Shown here one piece after another: positions 53,916 to 64,000 of a DNA stretch of 64,000 bases. How positions within the stretch are numbered: the stretch's first letter is position 1; the number at the start of each line of letters is the position of its first letter. Source of the stretch: Adiantum capillus-veneris (Eukaryota; Streptophyta; Polypodiopsida; Polypodiales; Pteridaceae); contig CM043959.1 of assembly GCA_014529385.2 (NCBI GenBank), positions 48,487,928 to 48,551,927 of the forward strand. Direction: 5' to 3'. The notes beneath the pieces are model-generated. The model did not search any database, was not told where the DNA came from, and was given only the letters and a program-made list of their open reading frames with translations. The translations under genes were made by a program, and so were the position numbers.

Positions 53916-54570
53916 AAAGGAGGGTTGAGATAGCAGGCTCAACACAAGGCTTTCTTTGATGACTTCTCCCTTACATTCATGATTGGCACAAGATAGCAGA
54001 CACAAGGGTCATTGCTCGTGGTGATCATAGACTCTATCAACTCTAGGCACCTGAGGCCTGCGGAGGGTTGAGATAGTACGCTCAACACAAGGATTTCTCG
54101 GATGACTTCTCCCTTACATTCATGATTGGTACAAGATAGCAGACACAAGGATCATTGCTCATGGCGATCATAGACTCTAGGCACCTGAGGCCTGCGGAGG
54201 GTTGAGATAGTACGCTCAACACAAGGATTTCTATGATGACTTCTCCCTTACATTCATGATTGGTACAAGATAGCAGACACAAGGATCATTGCTCATGGCG
54301 ATCATAGACTCTTTCAAATCTACGTGAGAATGGAAGCGAGGTTGTTGAAATCTTCATGAAGGCCCTATGAGCAAAGAAGTTGAGACAATATTGAGTGATG
54401 CTTGGAGTAAAGGAGGGTTGAGCTTGCGGAGGGTTGAGATAGTAGGCTCAACACAAGGCTTTCTTGGATGACTTCTCCCTTACATTCATGATTGGCACAA
54501 GATAGCAGACACAAGGATCATTGCTCGTGGTGATCATATACTCTTTCCAACTCTAGGCACCTGATGGAAG
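53827..54570 (+). repeat. Complex minisatellite with ~130-bp units, about four copies, and a higher-order repeat
   Basis: Units starting GGGTTGAGATAG and containing TGACTTCTCCCTTACATTCA and CTAGGCACCTGAGGCC begin near 53922, 54065, 54196 and 54430. A longer phrase from the copia RNase H end (TCTTCATGAAGGCCCTAT, GCAAAGAAGTTGAGACAAT) occurs at 53850 and again at 54345, so the array is itself partly duplicated. On the minus strand each unit encodes MCLLSC-NHECKGEVI. I take this as a by-product of the repeat, not a gene. Confidence 0.85.
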
Positions 54571-56108
54571 CTTCCTAGGTGATCAGAAGGATCCCTTGAC
54601 CTATCAAATTTCCATTGGTTCAGTTATGAAATTTTTTTCTTTTTCTTGCTTTTTTTGCTTGTTGGCATTTTTTTTGGAAAGAAGTTGGAAAATATTTACT
54701 TAAAAAATACATAAATGCAATCTCTAGGGTTGCAGGAAGCTCTGTCTGTTGTGCATCTACTGCCTATGAGGTGCATAGGAGCCTGTTGCTCAAGGTGGCA
54801 TGTCCTTGGTGTCTTTTTGACAACTACTTGGTTTCAGCTCCTTCCAAGTGGTTGGCAATCAAGGGAGTCTACTCGGATGGTAATGGAGCTCATGGATGCC
54901 CCCTTAGTGTGGTATGCTATCTATCTAATTGTCATCAAGTTCTTTTTTTCTCTAGTGAAATTTGTATTAGGTAAGGGCTCCTTGTAAAGTCCTGAATAGT
55001 GTGGTGGGTCTTGTGATCTGGCTGGATCTCATGGCACTTGATGTGCATGAGTGTGTAATGTAATTTTTTGGTTTTTCGATCTATTCTCAACTCACCATTG
55101 GTGAGTGTTGCAAAAAAAAAGGACATCAATGTAATGAATGGTATGCTTAGCCTCAAAAAGCACTCCAAGAAGGTGGAACTTCATGTGATGGCTTTCGAAG
55201 AGATCCAGAAGAAATATCTCTTGGTCAATAATGGTTGGCACAACAAAAATGTTATAGAGAAGCTAGTTATGTTTTTTGGCCCCTCCTAGCAAAACCAAGC
55301 TCCAAAGACAAGTAGCATTTGTGGAACATGTCAAAACATAGCTAACCTCAACTCCCTCAAAGGCACTAGTTCCAATTCTATTGGCCCCTAGCATCACAAG
55401 ATCTACATGGCAAGAAAAGGAAAAGGCTAAATTTGAGCCTTAAAGGAACAAGGATCTAGAATTTTTTGTATGCATCCATAAAAACATATCCAAGAGGTAT
55501 CTCCTCTCCCAAGGAGTGTGAGATGAAACAAGTCCCCTCGACATCTTTGAAGAGCTAGCACCATTGAAATTTGTAAGCTAGAAGCAAAGGATATATCAAC
55601 CCAAGAATCCCTCAAATCACATCCATGTATTTCATGACAAGTTGGACTGCTCAAAGCAAGAATCAAATTTCACAAGGTAAGTGATAGTGATGGCAAGGGA
55701 TAGCTAACTACTTTAAAAAATTTGGATGCACATGGATTTGATAAGAGTCGAAAGGATTTGTAGTTGGTCTTTGTGCAAGTCATGGGTCATAGTTGCAGCA
55801 GTGACTAGCAAACCAAAGATGAGAAAAACATATTTGTATTGATTTTATTCATATAGGAAAAGAAACACAAGTCTAGGATAGAAATTAAGGATGATATGGT
55901 TTCTTCAAAGGCCAACTTCTAGCCACAATACTCAGTGAAAAATTGGACCCCAAATGATCTCTTATGTGCATAAGGCTACGTTGCAAATTTGGTGAGACCA
56001 TATTGCACTTTTCTCTTTAAACAAATAGAGATATACATCAAATTCTAGCTCCATTCTCAAGCACACTTTAGTATGTGGTACTATTGGATGATAGGACTTG
56101 TGGAGGCT
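54571..56108. other. Unassigned stretch
   Basis: Open frames up to 90 codons exist (54715-54987, 55068-55289) but have no recognisable domain and biased composition. Nothing else stands out. Confidence 0.4.
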
Positions 56109-56113
56109 TGTTT

Positions 56114-56160
56114 TGTCAAATTTGACGATGCAAAAGCATAGATCTTGGGAGAGAATGGAC

Positions 56161-56233
<73 letters not shown>

Positions 56234-56441
56234 TGAACCAACCAACTGGGCAATGAAATAATGATTGTATACAATTGGGGACTCAAGATGCACTTATATA
56301 ATAGCGTGGGGGTCTTAAGTACTCCCACAGCAAATTGCCCTACCCAAAAACATGTCAAATAAGTAGAATTAATACCTAAAGACAATATTAATTAACTAGA
56401 GACATATTGGGCTATTCACTTGAGATGCTTTAACTTTAACA
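56114..56441 (-). repeat. 3' LTR of the short copia element (minus-strand sense)
   Basis: 328 bp. Contains a (GA)n tract at 56163-56227 that is shorter and impure in the other LTR, which explains most of the length difference. Confidence 0.9.
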
Positions 56442-57029
56442 CGCTCTCTACATCTCATAATGGACATATGTAGGAAGACCAACTCAATGAAGAAGCTACC
56501 ATGAACACCCCATCAAAGGCCTTCTATTGGATACACCTTGGATTTTGCAACCCCCATTTGTTACGGGAGAAGAACGCCATCCTGAGCACCAATTGCCTCA
56601 CAAAAAATTGAATTGTAGACCACACTATGTCCAAGAATCCCCATTTGTGAATTGTGAACACATCATATCCAAACTTCCATGGACAATGAACTTTTGGAAC
56701 ACATCCTCTCCATAATCCAGCCAACAACAATGGATTGTGCACACATCCATAGTGTTTCGTATATGTTGCATTAGTTCCTTGCTAGATGCATGTGCCTTGA
56801 ACTCTGATTCACAGGTTCAAACACCAATAACTTGAAGTTCGACACACACGTTCAAATTAAGGATTCAGAGCTCCTTTTGCCCCTCTTTGCCTCTCACAAG
56901 CCTCTCATTGGTGAAGCAAGTTGCGATAACGGTCACCTAACTAGAAGGTTGGAGCCCTTGCCAATGTAGTCTGTACCACACCGGAAAACTCCGTCGAGTC
57001 CTTCATAAATCATTGTCAATGTTGTCCTC

Positions 57030-57321
57030 ATCACGCTTGGCTTTGCCTTTGTCCTTTGTCAAGCTTTTGCCTTTGACTTTGGATTTGCTATCTCGAGATA
57101 AATGACACGCTTTCCACAATTGTAACAACACCCATTGGACTTCTTTCTAGTGCCTGAAGCAATAAGTGCTTCACCACCACGGTAATTAACACGGCTTCCT
57201 TCCCAACGAGAAAAGAGGTGAGATCATCAAATCCCAGCTTTTTCTTCGTGATATGCAAGCGCAGTGTCTTCAACACCATCTCGTACTCCTCAAGACAATT
57301 TCGTAAAAAGTACCAAGGCAA
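57030..57321 (-). pseudogene. Copia gag remnant inside the short element
   Basis: Gives EEYEMVLKTLRLHITKKKLG FDDLTSFLVGKEAV, then, after a frameshift, SGTRKKSNGCCYNCGKRVIY with the CX2C start of a zinc knuckle. The usual glycine-histidine of CYNCGKxGH is replaced. This resembles the end of the copia gag domain. No protease, integrase or reverse transcriptase follows. Confidence 0.7.
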
Positions 57322-57399
57322 CTAACTAGTCAATGCACTTTCCATAGCCGAGAGTTGATCATGGATCAACTTTGCCCTCTCCACTTGTCGTCGCCCCTC

Positions 57400-57830
57400 A
57401 GCTTTAAAAACGCTTAATAAGCATTGCTCCAAAATGAACCCAAGTTGACGCGTTCCAAAACGAAGCAGGGACAGTAGATAGTGGAGCCTTTCTCCATCAA
57501 TGGCGCCAAGTGTTGTTCAAAGCATTTCAATAGGCGTTTCAAAATGCCTGTAAAAGACTGCCAGAAAATAGGCCGGCACCAATCCTAAACGTTTCGAGAC
57601 ATAATCTGAAGGAGCCCATTTGCCAGAGCGTATTCAAACGCTACCACACAAATGCTGTGGATGAAGCCCGCTTTGCACAAGCGTTTCAAAACGTTGGGCA
57701 GAGTGCACGACCTTCCTTTGCTTTCCGCAATCACTGCAACAATGGACATTGTCGACAGCGTTTCAAAACGCTAGAAGAAACCCAACCTAGCTCATAGCAT
57801 TTTCAAATAGGGGCCGCCATTCAAAACGCT
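57400..57830 (-). repeat. Cluster of degenerate palindromes of the type AGCGTTTCAAAACGCT
   Basis: The exact 16-mer is at 57757-57772. Variants lie at 57532, 57627 and 57680. Half or decayed copies lie near 57404, 57449, 57520, 57586, 57795 and 57818. They are spaced roughly 40-75 bp apart between the primer site and the gag remnant of the short copia element. Confidence 0.7.
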
Positions 57831-57922
57831 CTAGAAAGCACTATCTTCGCCAATGCTAGCCTTCCAAGCGAGGTCTCCTTTTCCTCTCTCCCAAGATCAA
57901 CGAGCCAAGGTCTCAAATACAA

Positions 57923-58207
57923 TGTCAAAGTCTACGATGCAGAAGCATAGAACTTGGGAGAGAATGCACAAGAAATAGAAAGAAAGAAAGAGAGAGAGTC
58001 GTTGAACCAACCAATTGGGCAATGAAATAATGTCTATATACGATGGGGGCTCATGGTGCACTTATATATCAACCTGGGGCCTTAAGTACCCCACACCAAA
58101 TTGCCCTACCCAAAAACATGTCATATAAGTAAAATAAATACCTAAACACAATATTAATTAACTAGAGACCTATTGGGCTATTCACTTGAGATGCTTTAAC
58201 TTTAACA
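57923..58207 (-). repeat. 5' LTR of the short copia element (minus-strand sense)
   Basis: 285 bp, collinear with 56114-56441 over its length. GCCCTACCCAAAAACATGTC and TATTAATTAACTAGAGAC are shared blocks. Confidence 0.9.
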
Positions 58208-58212
58208 TGTTT

Positions 58213-60519
58213 ATCCTCGTGGTTGCTTGTCAGTGAAGCTTGTAAGTGACCCTCACCAATGGTGAAGTTTGAGGATTGGTTTTAGATTAGGCATCAGTGT
58301 GGATGCCCAAATTGTTTATGCTTTGGAGCCCTTTAATCTTGTGAAATATTGCTTCTCCCTTAGTCGATGCCATTGGAAACTCACATTGATCATGCAATTT
58401 TTGTAGCTCTTTTGTTCAAAATACTTTCCCATTGCAGGCACTAGATCCTTAGGGTGGAGACCATCGTTGACAATCACTATTAGCAAGAAGCCTTCATACT
58501 TCTCAAAGCTAAATTTTGTTGATTGCAACATAGGATTTGATTTGTCTAGACTCTTTGAGGAACAGGTTCTCTGATGTTGAGCTCTACAAGGTATTGGAGT
58601 AGAGACTTTCTACGGCCATCGGCCTTGTCCTATCCTTGGAAAGCATATATATTCTTTACGATTGGTATGCCTCACATTGTTGATGTTGTAAATAGTGTAT
58701 GGTTCTTTTTTCCTTTAACAATTGTTCTCGAGTAGCGCTTGGGTATACATCATCTGCCACTATGGAGAGCTTATAGGATTGGTCGCTTGATCGTTGAAGC
58801 TACCCCCTCTTTGGGTTTCATGCACTTTCTGTTTGTAATGTGTCTCCACCTAATGTTGAACCATCCAAATCAGTTATGGCATTTCTATAAACCTATCCAT
58901 AGGTGAAGTACTGTACAAAAGATTTGGAGCACAAATTGACTTTGAAAGAAAGGGTTTTGTTTGTGCACTCAGAGGTGCACTCTGTTCCCTTCTAGGACAC
59001 TGGCGCATTGCAACTTCTTCATGTTGCACTTGCCATCAACATGTTGAGACAATACTTCACATGCTATGACATTGCTCTCATGCTTTAGGTTTTCTTTACT
59101 ATGCAATTGCATGGATGGTAAGACCTCACCTTTTCCATCTCCTTGGGCAAGTTGGCTAGGTAGACTGTCCCTTCCTGTTAATGTATCTAGCCCACTCTCC
59201 ATCATCTTGCTTTAATAGGTAGAATTGCATTTCCATTATTCAATGAAATGGAAATTGCAGTTTCAAGTTAGTAAAGGCTATCTATTTGTTGCCATAACTA
59301 GCCGCTAGAAGTGGAATTGGGACTAGAAGCACTCTTGACAACAGCGTACACTTGTCCATACAGCTAACCACAAGAACAAGCAAATTCTTGCAAAGACACA
59401 ATGGTATCATCATAAACTGTATCATAAAATTCGAGATTGCATGAAGAGATGATTATGCTGTCATTTTATTTGATTAGGCTCAACATTGGACCAAATTTGA
59501 GGAAATGCATCTTTTCCCCTAACAAGCATACTCACATCATATGCAGGAGGGTGCAAGCCGTCATAGCAGTATCAAACCATGGTGTCTCCTACGCACACAT
59601 TTCATCACCTCTATATTGCCTCCTTTAAACTACCTTTGTTTCTTCTCTGTTCAGTAAAATCTTTGATGTATTAAATGAATGTACCTCTTCATTTGAAAGT
59701 TTCTTTTCTGTTGAAAGGAAAAACCAGCAAAAAAGGCCTAAGATCGAACTCTAGACTATGCACATGGAGATCCTCAAGAAACTAAGGCCATATCCCAGCC
59801 CCGGGCCGGAAGGAGGGGGGGCTACTAACCGAGAGTCACAATAGTAGAGTTGTAGCAATTAAATCAGAGACCATCTGTCTTGTTCAGCAAAAGTGAGAAA
59901 CATATCCTCCCATACCTTATACCCATAAATCACGTACAGCCAGAGTAAAACATACATCACCAATGGGAACATGCCTCCCAATTACTTGCCATACCCTACA
60001 TTACATAAGGATGTATCAAGAACATGCATAGTGCTCTTGAAGCCCACGAAGGGTGTTGCTGGTAAGCAAATGTAGACACAGCCAAGTACAATTACTGTAG
60101 CACATGACAAATTGTCTCATGCTGAGTTCTCAACATAAACTGCCCAAAAAGCCTTCAAAACATTGAAGAATAGCACAGCTTGCTGAAAACCTCCGGCATC
60201 CATGCACCCCGTGCACGACAGAAAATAATCTCTGTTCTCCAATGCTCCCTTCTTTCAAACCATCCAGCTCAATGCTTTTAACCACTGCAAAAGAGGGAGT
60301 CGGTACTTTTCCCTTTATCACCTGCAGACATCTCAATTCATCCCATACACACTAAGCATCGATATGAAATTACACATTATAAAGGAAGAAGCCAGAGACA
60401 CGATAAACATAATAAAATTGTCAAGGAGACCCTCAGAAAACTCAGTGGACCAAAATACTCATCAGATAGCATAATGCCATCATGCGTAGCAAATACACAT
60501 TGCATCATGGGCCCTTTTT
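58213..60519. other. Unassigned stretch
   Basis: Small minus-strand open frames (58316-58531 and 58969-59205) have ordinary composition but no family signature. They could be remnants. No promoter or RNA gene is recognised. Confidence 0.4.
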
Positions 60520-60529
60520 GTAAAACGTC

Positions 60530-61098
60530 TAGAAGCCTGGAGCCATAATTCACCTCCGTTTGTGGGGTGACCATGAAACTGTAACAAATACAGGCATTGG
60601 GCGTGACCCTCGGTGAGGGATAACAGGTGAGGGATAACAGCAGACTCCTCAAAAATACCTGGATTTGTTAGCATTTCAAGAAGCCATTTCCTCCAGAATA
60701 TCCCTGCAGACAACCTGTTGAACAAATATTCTAAAAAGAGTATAGAATACAGCTCAGGTCATGCCTAAGAGAATCAGTAGTGCCATCAAGTTGGCACTTC
60801 TTGCACATTGTCTAAAAACCCGGAGCCATAATTGACCTCCATAAGTGGGGTGGCCATGAAACTGTAACAAATACAGGCATTGAGCGTGACTCTCGACAAT
60901 GGATAGCAGCACATCATCTCCAAAAATATCTGCATTTGTTAGCATTTCAAGAAGTTGTCATTTCCTCTGGTACATTCCTGCAAACAACCTGTTGAACAAA
61001 CTGTTTCACAGGATGCGCTGCTGCCAAGTAAACAATGATCTTTCTATAAAGCGTGTAGAATACAGCTCAGGTCCATGCCTAAGAGAATCAGTAGTGAT
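60530..61098 (-). repeat. ~285-bp direct duplication in the 3' flank of the receptor kinase gene
   Basis: 60530-60783 and 60812-61098 share GGAGCCATAATT-ACCTCC, ACTGTAACAAATACAGGCAT, TTTGTTAGCATTTCAAGAAG and GCCTAAGAGAATCAGTAGTG, with scattered substitutions and a few indels. The right copy ends about 77 bp from the stop codon of the kinase gene, so it is likely within its 3' untranslated region. Confidence 0.85.
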
Positions 61099-61174
61099 TA
61101 GTGGCCAAGTCTGCTGGAAACAGACTCCAAGGATGCATACTCAGTTTACAAAATGGGGAAAATCCAGCTTTTCA

Positions 61175-64000
61175 TCAAAAAGAAGATGTTAGACGGCATA
61201 CTTTGAGACAATCCACCACCTGCTTCATGGTGGGCCTCTCTGCCAGTACCTCTTCAGTACAATCGATCGCTACTTTCAGCGTATCAACCAGCTCCGAATG
61301 TGGGCCCTGCTCCCATAGACCAGGAGCAAAGACAGCTTCATATTGCCCTCTTTTGTAAAGGTGGCTTGCCCATGCCACAATGTTAAACCCATCACCATGA
61401 CCTGAAAACGAAGGGTCCAACGCCTTCTTCCCTGAAAGGAGTTCAAGAAGAACCACCCCATAGCTGTACACATCTGCCTTGTCCGAAACCCGACCTGTCA
61501 ATGCATACTCAGGTGCCACATAACCAAACGTGCCTGCTACATCAGTCGTTGCATGTGTTTCTGAAGCACCCAATAGCCTCGCAAGGCCAAAATCTGAGAG
61601 ATATGCATCAAGGGATGTATCTAGCAGAATATTGCTTGGTTTTATATCTCGATGAAGGACTCTTGTGTGACACCCATTATGTAGGTAATCAAGAGCCTGG
61701 GCAACATTCAGAGCTATTTTGTGTCGAACCTTCCACGGTATCCTCCCCCTGTCACGATTATGAAGCAAGCTCTCCAGATTTCCTCCTGGGAGATAGTTGT
61801 AAATTAGAAACATTTCTGATTCATGTGCATAGTAGCCCAACAGCGTGACCAGGTGTGGGTGTCGAATCCGCCCTAAAGTTCTGATCTCTGCAACAAACTG
61901 CTGCATGCCTTGAACCCTGCCAAGATACAGCTTCTTCACTGCTAGCACAAAGCCAGGCACAGGCTCAGCTTTATACGTCGCCCCAAACCCGCCATTGCCT
62001 ATGAGATTGTCAACACTGAAGTTTCCTGTAGCTCTTACTATATTGTCATATGTCAGGTGGACACCGGTATTAACAAACAGTACCACTTCTTTCTTGCCGG
62101 CTGGGCGCCCATTGCACTGCTGCTTGATGCAAACCCACAATAGAAGAAGCAAGACAGAAGTAAAAACAATAGAACCCACAACTACTGCTACAATTTTCCA
62201 CAAACTCAACTGACTCTTGCTTCTTGTCATTGTGTTGTTAGGCGGCATCGCAAATGGGCGTGGAACATAAACTCCATCAGATGATGGTGTTGGGGCAGAT
62301 GCAACACATGGTTCTAGGAACGGATTACCCACAAAATTTGCCTGATCACAGGAGCTTTCTGTGCCTTTTGCCATCGGAACTGCCCCAGACAAGTTGTTAT
62401 AAGCAACATCAAGACCCTTCCAAGATGTGATATTTGCAAGACCCTCTGGTATCTTTCCTGACAAAGAATTGTTATTCAAAAAAAGGTACTTCAAACTGTG
62501 CAAATTTGCCAGCTCCTTCGGAATCTCCCCGGTTAGCTTGTTTTGTGACAAATCAAGCCCAATAAGAGACTTCAAACTGCCAAGTGTTTTTGGTATACTT
62601 CCTACAAGACTATTGTTGCTTAAAAGAAGATACTCTAAGCTCTGGAGCTCACCTAGCTCGAGCGGAATACTATCACTAAAATGATTTGTTCCAAGGTCTA
62701 AATAAACCAAGAACTTGAGACCCTGTATGGCTGGTGGGATGGTCCCACTGAGCAGATTTGTTGAAGCTTCAAAATGCTTCAAAGACTTGCATCTCAGCAT
62801 TGCCTGAAGGGGAAGCACTCCATCTAAGAAATTATGGCTCAAGCTGAGAGCAAATTCTTGAACAGTCGCACATGCGCTGAAGACATAGTCTGGGATGGTG
62901 CCATGAAATTGATTTTCGGCGAGAAAAAAGCCATATGAGATCTTTCCACTTCCAAAACCAGCGCTAACCATTGGAGCTGGCACCAGACCTGTGAAGTTGT
63001 TTTGGCTGAGATTATGCACTACCAACAAATCCTGTAGGGCAAGCCCAATTGACAAGCTGCTTGCCACGCTGCCATGATACAGACTTGTGAAATATGAGAA
63101 AATGGTATCTACACGACGACTTTGAAGAGCTGAAGACATGTACAAAGAACTGGTATAGGAGTACGCTGACAGCAGCCCAGCAGTTGGGCAACTCATGTTA
63201 CCTGGAGGCGAAACTGTACCTGACAAGAAATTACCTGTCACATTGAAGACGACCATACAAGGGACCGGAAGTTGTGATGGTATATTCCCTTCCAATGAGT
63301 TGAAGCTTACATCAAGGTAAATCAATTTCCTGCATTTGGTGAGTTGCGATGGTATGCTGCCAGAGAGGGAATTTTGCCCTAGATTTAAAGCTTCCAGGTT
63401 GGCACATGCACCCCACTGGGTTGGAAAGCCTGCAAGAAAGCCAGCTCTGGGAGCCCACAAAACTTTGAGGAGTGGAAGGCTTGTGATGGACGGAGGGAGT
63501 GAGCCCGAAAAATAGTTGTACTCACCCTTGTCATTGCTTGTGTAGCCATCCACAGGATCAACCATCGTGCGGTTGATACAAGTTTCAACATTCAGCAGGT
63601 TTGTGAGCACAAACAAAGACAACTTGGTGCAGTTTCCAAGCTCTGATGGTATATCCCCTGCTAAACTATTCCGTGAAACATCAAGTGTCTCCAACATTGA
63701 CAGCTTGCCAAGCTCGGGGGGGATGGGTGCAGACAAGAAATTTGACGACACCATCAAAGATCTGAGATTAGTGCAGTTTCCCAAAACAGGTGGAATAGTA
63801 CCAAACAGAAAATTCCCTTCTAAATGAAGATGCTCCAAGTTGCTGCAGCTGCTTGCAATCTCCTCTGGGATGGTCCCATCAAGCTGATTGTAAGATAACC
63901 AAAGAGATTGCAAAGCCGAGAAGTTGCCTATGAATGCTGGTATCTTTCCAGATAGCATATTTCCTGCCAGGTTGAACTCATTGACATACCTGCAATTTGA
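61175..64000 (-). CDS. RPK2-like: LRR receptor-like kinase, RPK2/TOAD2 type, N-terminus beyond the window
   Basis: The frame is open from 64000 to the stop at 61175-61177 (about 941 codons, no intron). It starts mid-ectodomain (CRYVNEFNLAGNMLSGKIP), so signal peptide and first repeats are missing. Leucine-rich repeats run to about residue 560 from the edge, split by a non-LRR island with VLWAPRAGFLAGFPTQWGAC and VPCMVVFNVTGNFLSG. This island, with its WxPRA motif, is characteristic of RPK2. A transmembrane helix (VAVVVGSIVFTSVLLLLLWV) is at about 598-627. The kinase has GNGGFGATYK (667), AVKK lysine (688), HRD (783), DFG (803) and APE (828), so it should be an active RD kinase. In angiosperms RPK2 acts at the plasma membrane in CLE-peptide signalling of meristems and in anther and embryo patterning. 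The same role here is inference. Confidence 0.93.
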   Translation of the reverse strand, partial: SNCRYVNEFNLAGNMLSGKIPAFIGNFSALQSLWLSYNQLDGTIPEEIASSCSNLEHLHLEGNFLFGTIPPVLGNCTNLRSLMVSSNFLSAPIPPELGKLSMLETLDVSRNSLAGDIPSELGNCTKLSLFVLTNLLNVETCINRTMVDPVDGYTSNDKGEYNYFSGSLPPSITSLPLLKVLWAPRAGFLAGFPTQWGACANLEALNLGQNSLSGSIPSQLTKCRKLIYLDVSFNSLEGNIPSQLPVPCMVVFNVTGNFLSGTVSPPGNMSCPTAGLLSAYSYTSSLYMSSALQSRRVDTIFSYFTSLYHGSVASSLSIGLALQDLLVVHNLSQNNFTGLVPAPMVSAGFGSGKISYGFFLAENQFHGTIPDYVFSACATVQEFALSLSHNFLDGVLPLQAMLRCKSLKHFEASTNLLSGTIPPAIQGLKFLVYLDLGTNHFSDSIPLELGELQSLEYLLLSNNSLVGSIPKTLGSLKSLIGLDLSQNKLTGEIPKELANLHSLKYLFLNNNSLSGKIPEGLANITSWKGLDVAYNNLSGAVPMAKGTESSCDQANFVGNPFLEPCVASAPTPSSDGVYVPRPFAMPPNNTMTRSKSQLSLWKIVAVVVGSIVFTSVLLLLLWVCIKQQCNGRPAGKKEVVLFVNTGVHLTYDNIVRATGNFSVDNLIGNGGFGATYKAEPVPGFVLAVKKLYLGRVQGMQQFVAEIRTLGRIRHPHLVTLLGYYAHESEMFLIYNYLPGGNLESLLHNRDRGRIPWKVRHKIALNVAQALDYLHNGCHTRVLHRDIKPSNILLDTSLDAYLSDFGLARLLGASETHATTDVAGTFGYVAPEYALTGRVSDKADVYSYGVVLLELLSGKKALDPSFSGHGDGFNIVAWASHLYKRGQYEAVFAPGLWEQGPHSELVDTLKVAIDCTEEVLAERPTMKQVVDCLKVCRLTSSF

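Larger units (their letters stand above)
56114..58207 (-). mobile_element. Short non-autonomous copia-type LTR element with gag remnant
   Basis: Two LTR-like direct repeats, 56114-56441 and 57923-58207, both start TGTCAAA and end TTTAACA on the plus strand. Their flanks are the identical pentamer TGTTT (56109-56113 and 58208-58212), a perfect target duplication. On the minus strand the polypurine tract GAGATGTAGAGAGCG abuts the left LTR. A degenerate initiator-tRNA primer site (TTGTATTTGAGACCTTGG versus TGGTATCAGAGCC) abuts the right LTR. Only gag-like sequence is inside, so mobility depended on a full copia partner. Total length is 2094 bp. Confidence 0.9.

Noticed and set aside
53939-54282. 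Repeated small minus-strand proteins beginning MCLLSC
   Set aside because: They mirror the minisatellite unit, so the repetition is of DNA rather than of a gene family.
56081-56385. Leu-Ser-rich open frames across the (GA)n tract
   Set aside because: Microsatellite translation inside an LTR.

Overview
This is nuclear DNA of a land plant with a large, repeat-laden genome. The window holds one clearly intact host gene, the 3' part of an RPK2/TOAD2-like leucine-rich-repeat receptor kinase at the right edge (61175-64000, minus strand). Nearly everything else is transposable elements, their nested insertions, and simple repeats. The mix of Ty1/copia, chromovirus, Athila-position Ty3/gypsy, SWIM-finger Mutator-like and DUF7869-type elements, plus long (CT)n, (CA)n, poly-G and poly-C tracts, would fit a seed-free vascular plant such as a fern. 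That taxonomic guess is inference only.

Layout. 1-2830: decayed Ty1/copia element, minus strand. 2831-6500: unassigned, partly GC-rich, with a hairpin-bearing degenerate repeat and homopolymer runs. 6501-7578: two copia fragments, one with a recognisable initiator-tRNA primer site and LTR edge. 7775-8185: very long poly-G, (CT)n and (CA)n tracts. 8760-12023: coding traces of an unrecognised multi-exon gene with a Cys/His cluster, minus strand, holding a 1-kb array of CTACCAAAA-like repeats. 12490-16300: a copia element whose parts are in permuted order. 16306-21140: a 5'-truncated chromovirus, plus strand. 21150-24092: a frameshifted Mutator-like transposase gene ending in a SWIM zinc finger.

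25177-53632 is the centrepiece: one giant Ty3/gypsy LTR retroelement. Both LTRs (8% different by eye over the first 220 bp), a tRNA primer site, a polypurine tract and a near-matching target duplication can all be read. Its 5' LTR carries a 1336-bp CACTA element. Its coding region carries an internal tandem duplication of about 4 kb (31390-35428 repeated as 35429-44516). The second copy is split by a 5.1-kb DNA transposon with imperfect terminal inverted repeats encoding DUF8039-like and DUF7869-like domains. The element also encodes a second retropepsin-like domain downstream of integrase and a long coiled-coil accessory ORF before the 3' LTR. A palindrome with 10-bp arms recurs every 284-292 bp in its 5' leader and again, apparently in inverted array orientation, between pol and the accessory ORF.

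53633-58212 holds a copia RNase H remnant, a minisatellite, and a short non-autonomous copia-type element (56114-58207) with a perfect 5-bp target duplication. 58213-61174 is unassigned apart from a ~285-bp tandem duplication just 3' of the receptor kinase gene. All transposon coding regions carry stops or frameshifts, so none looks autonomous now. The receptor kinase reading frame is clean.
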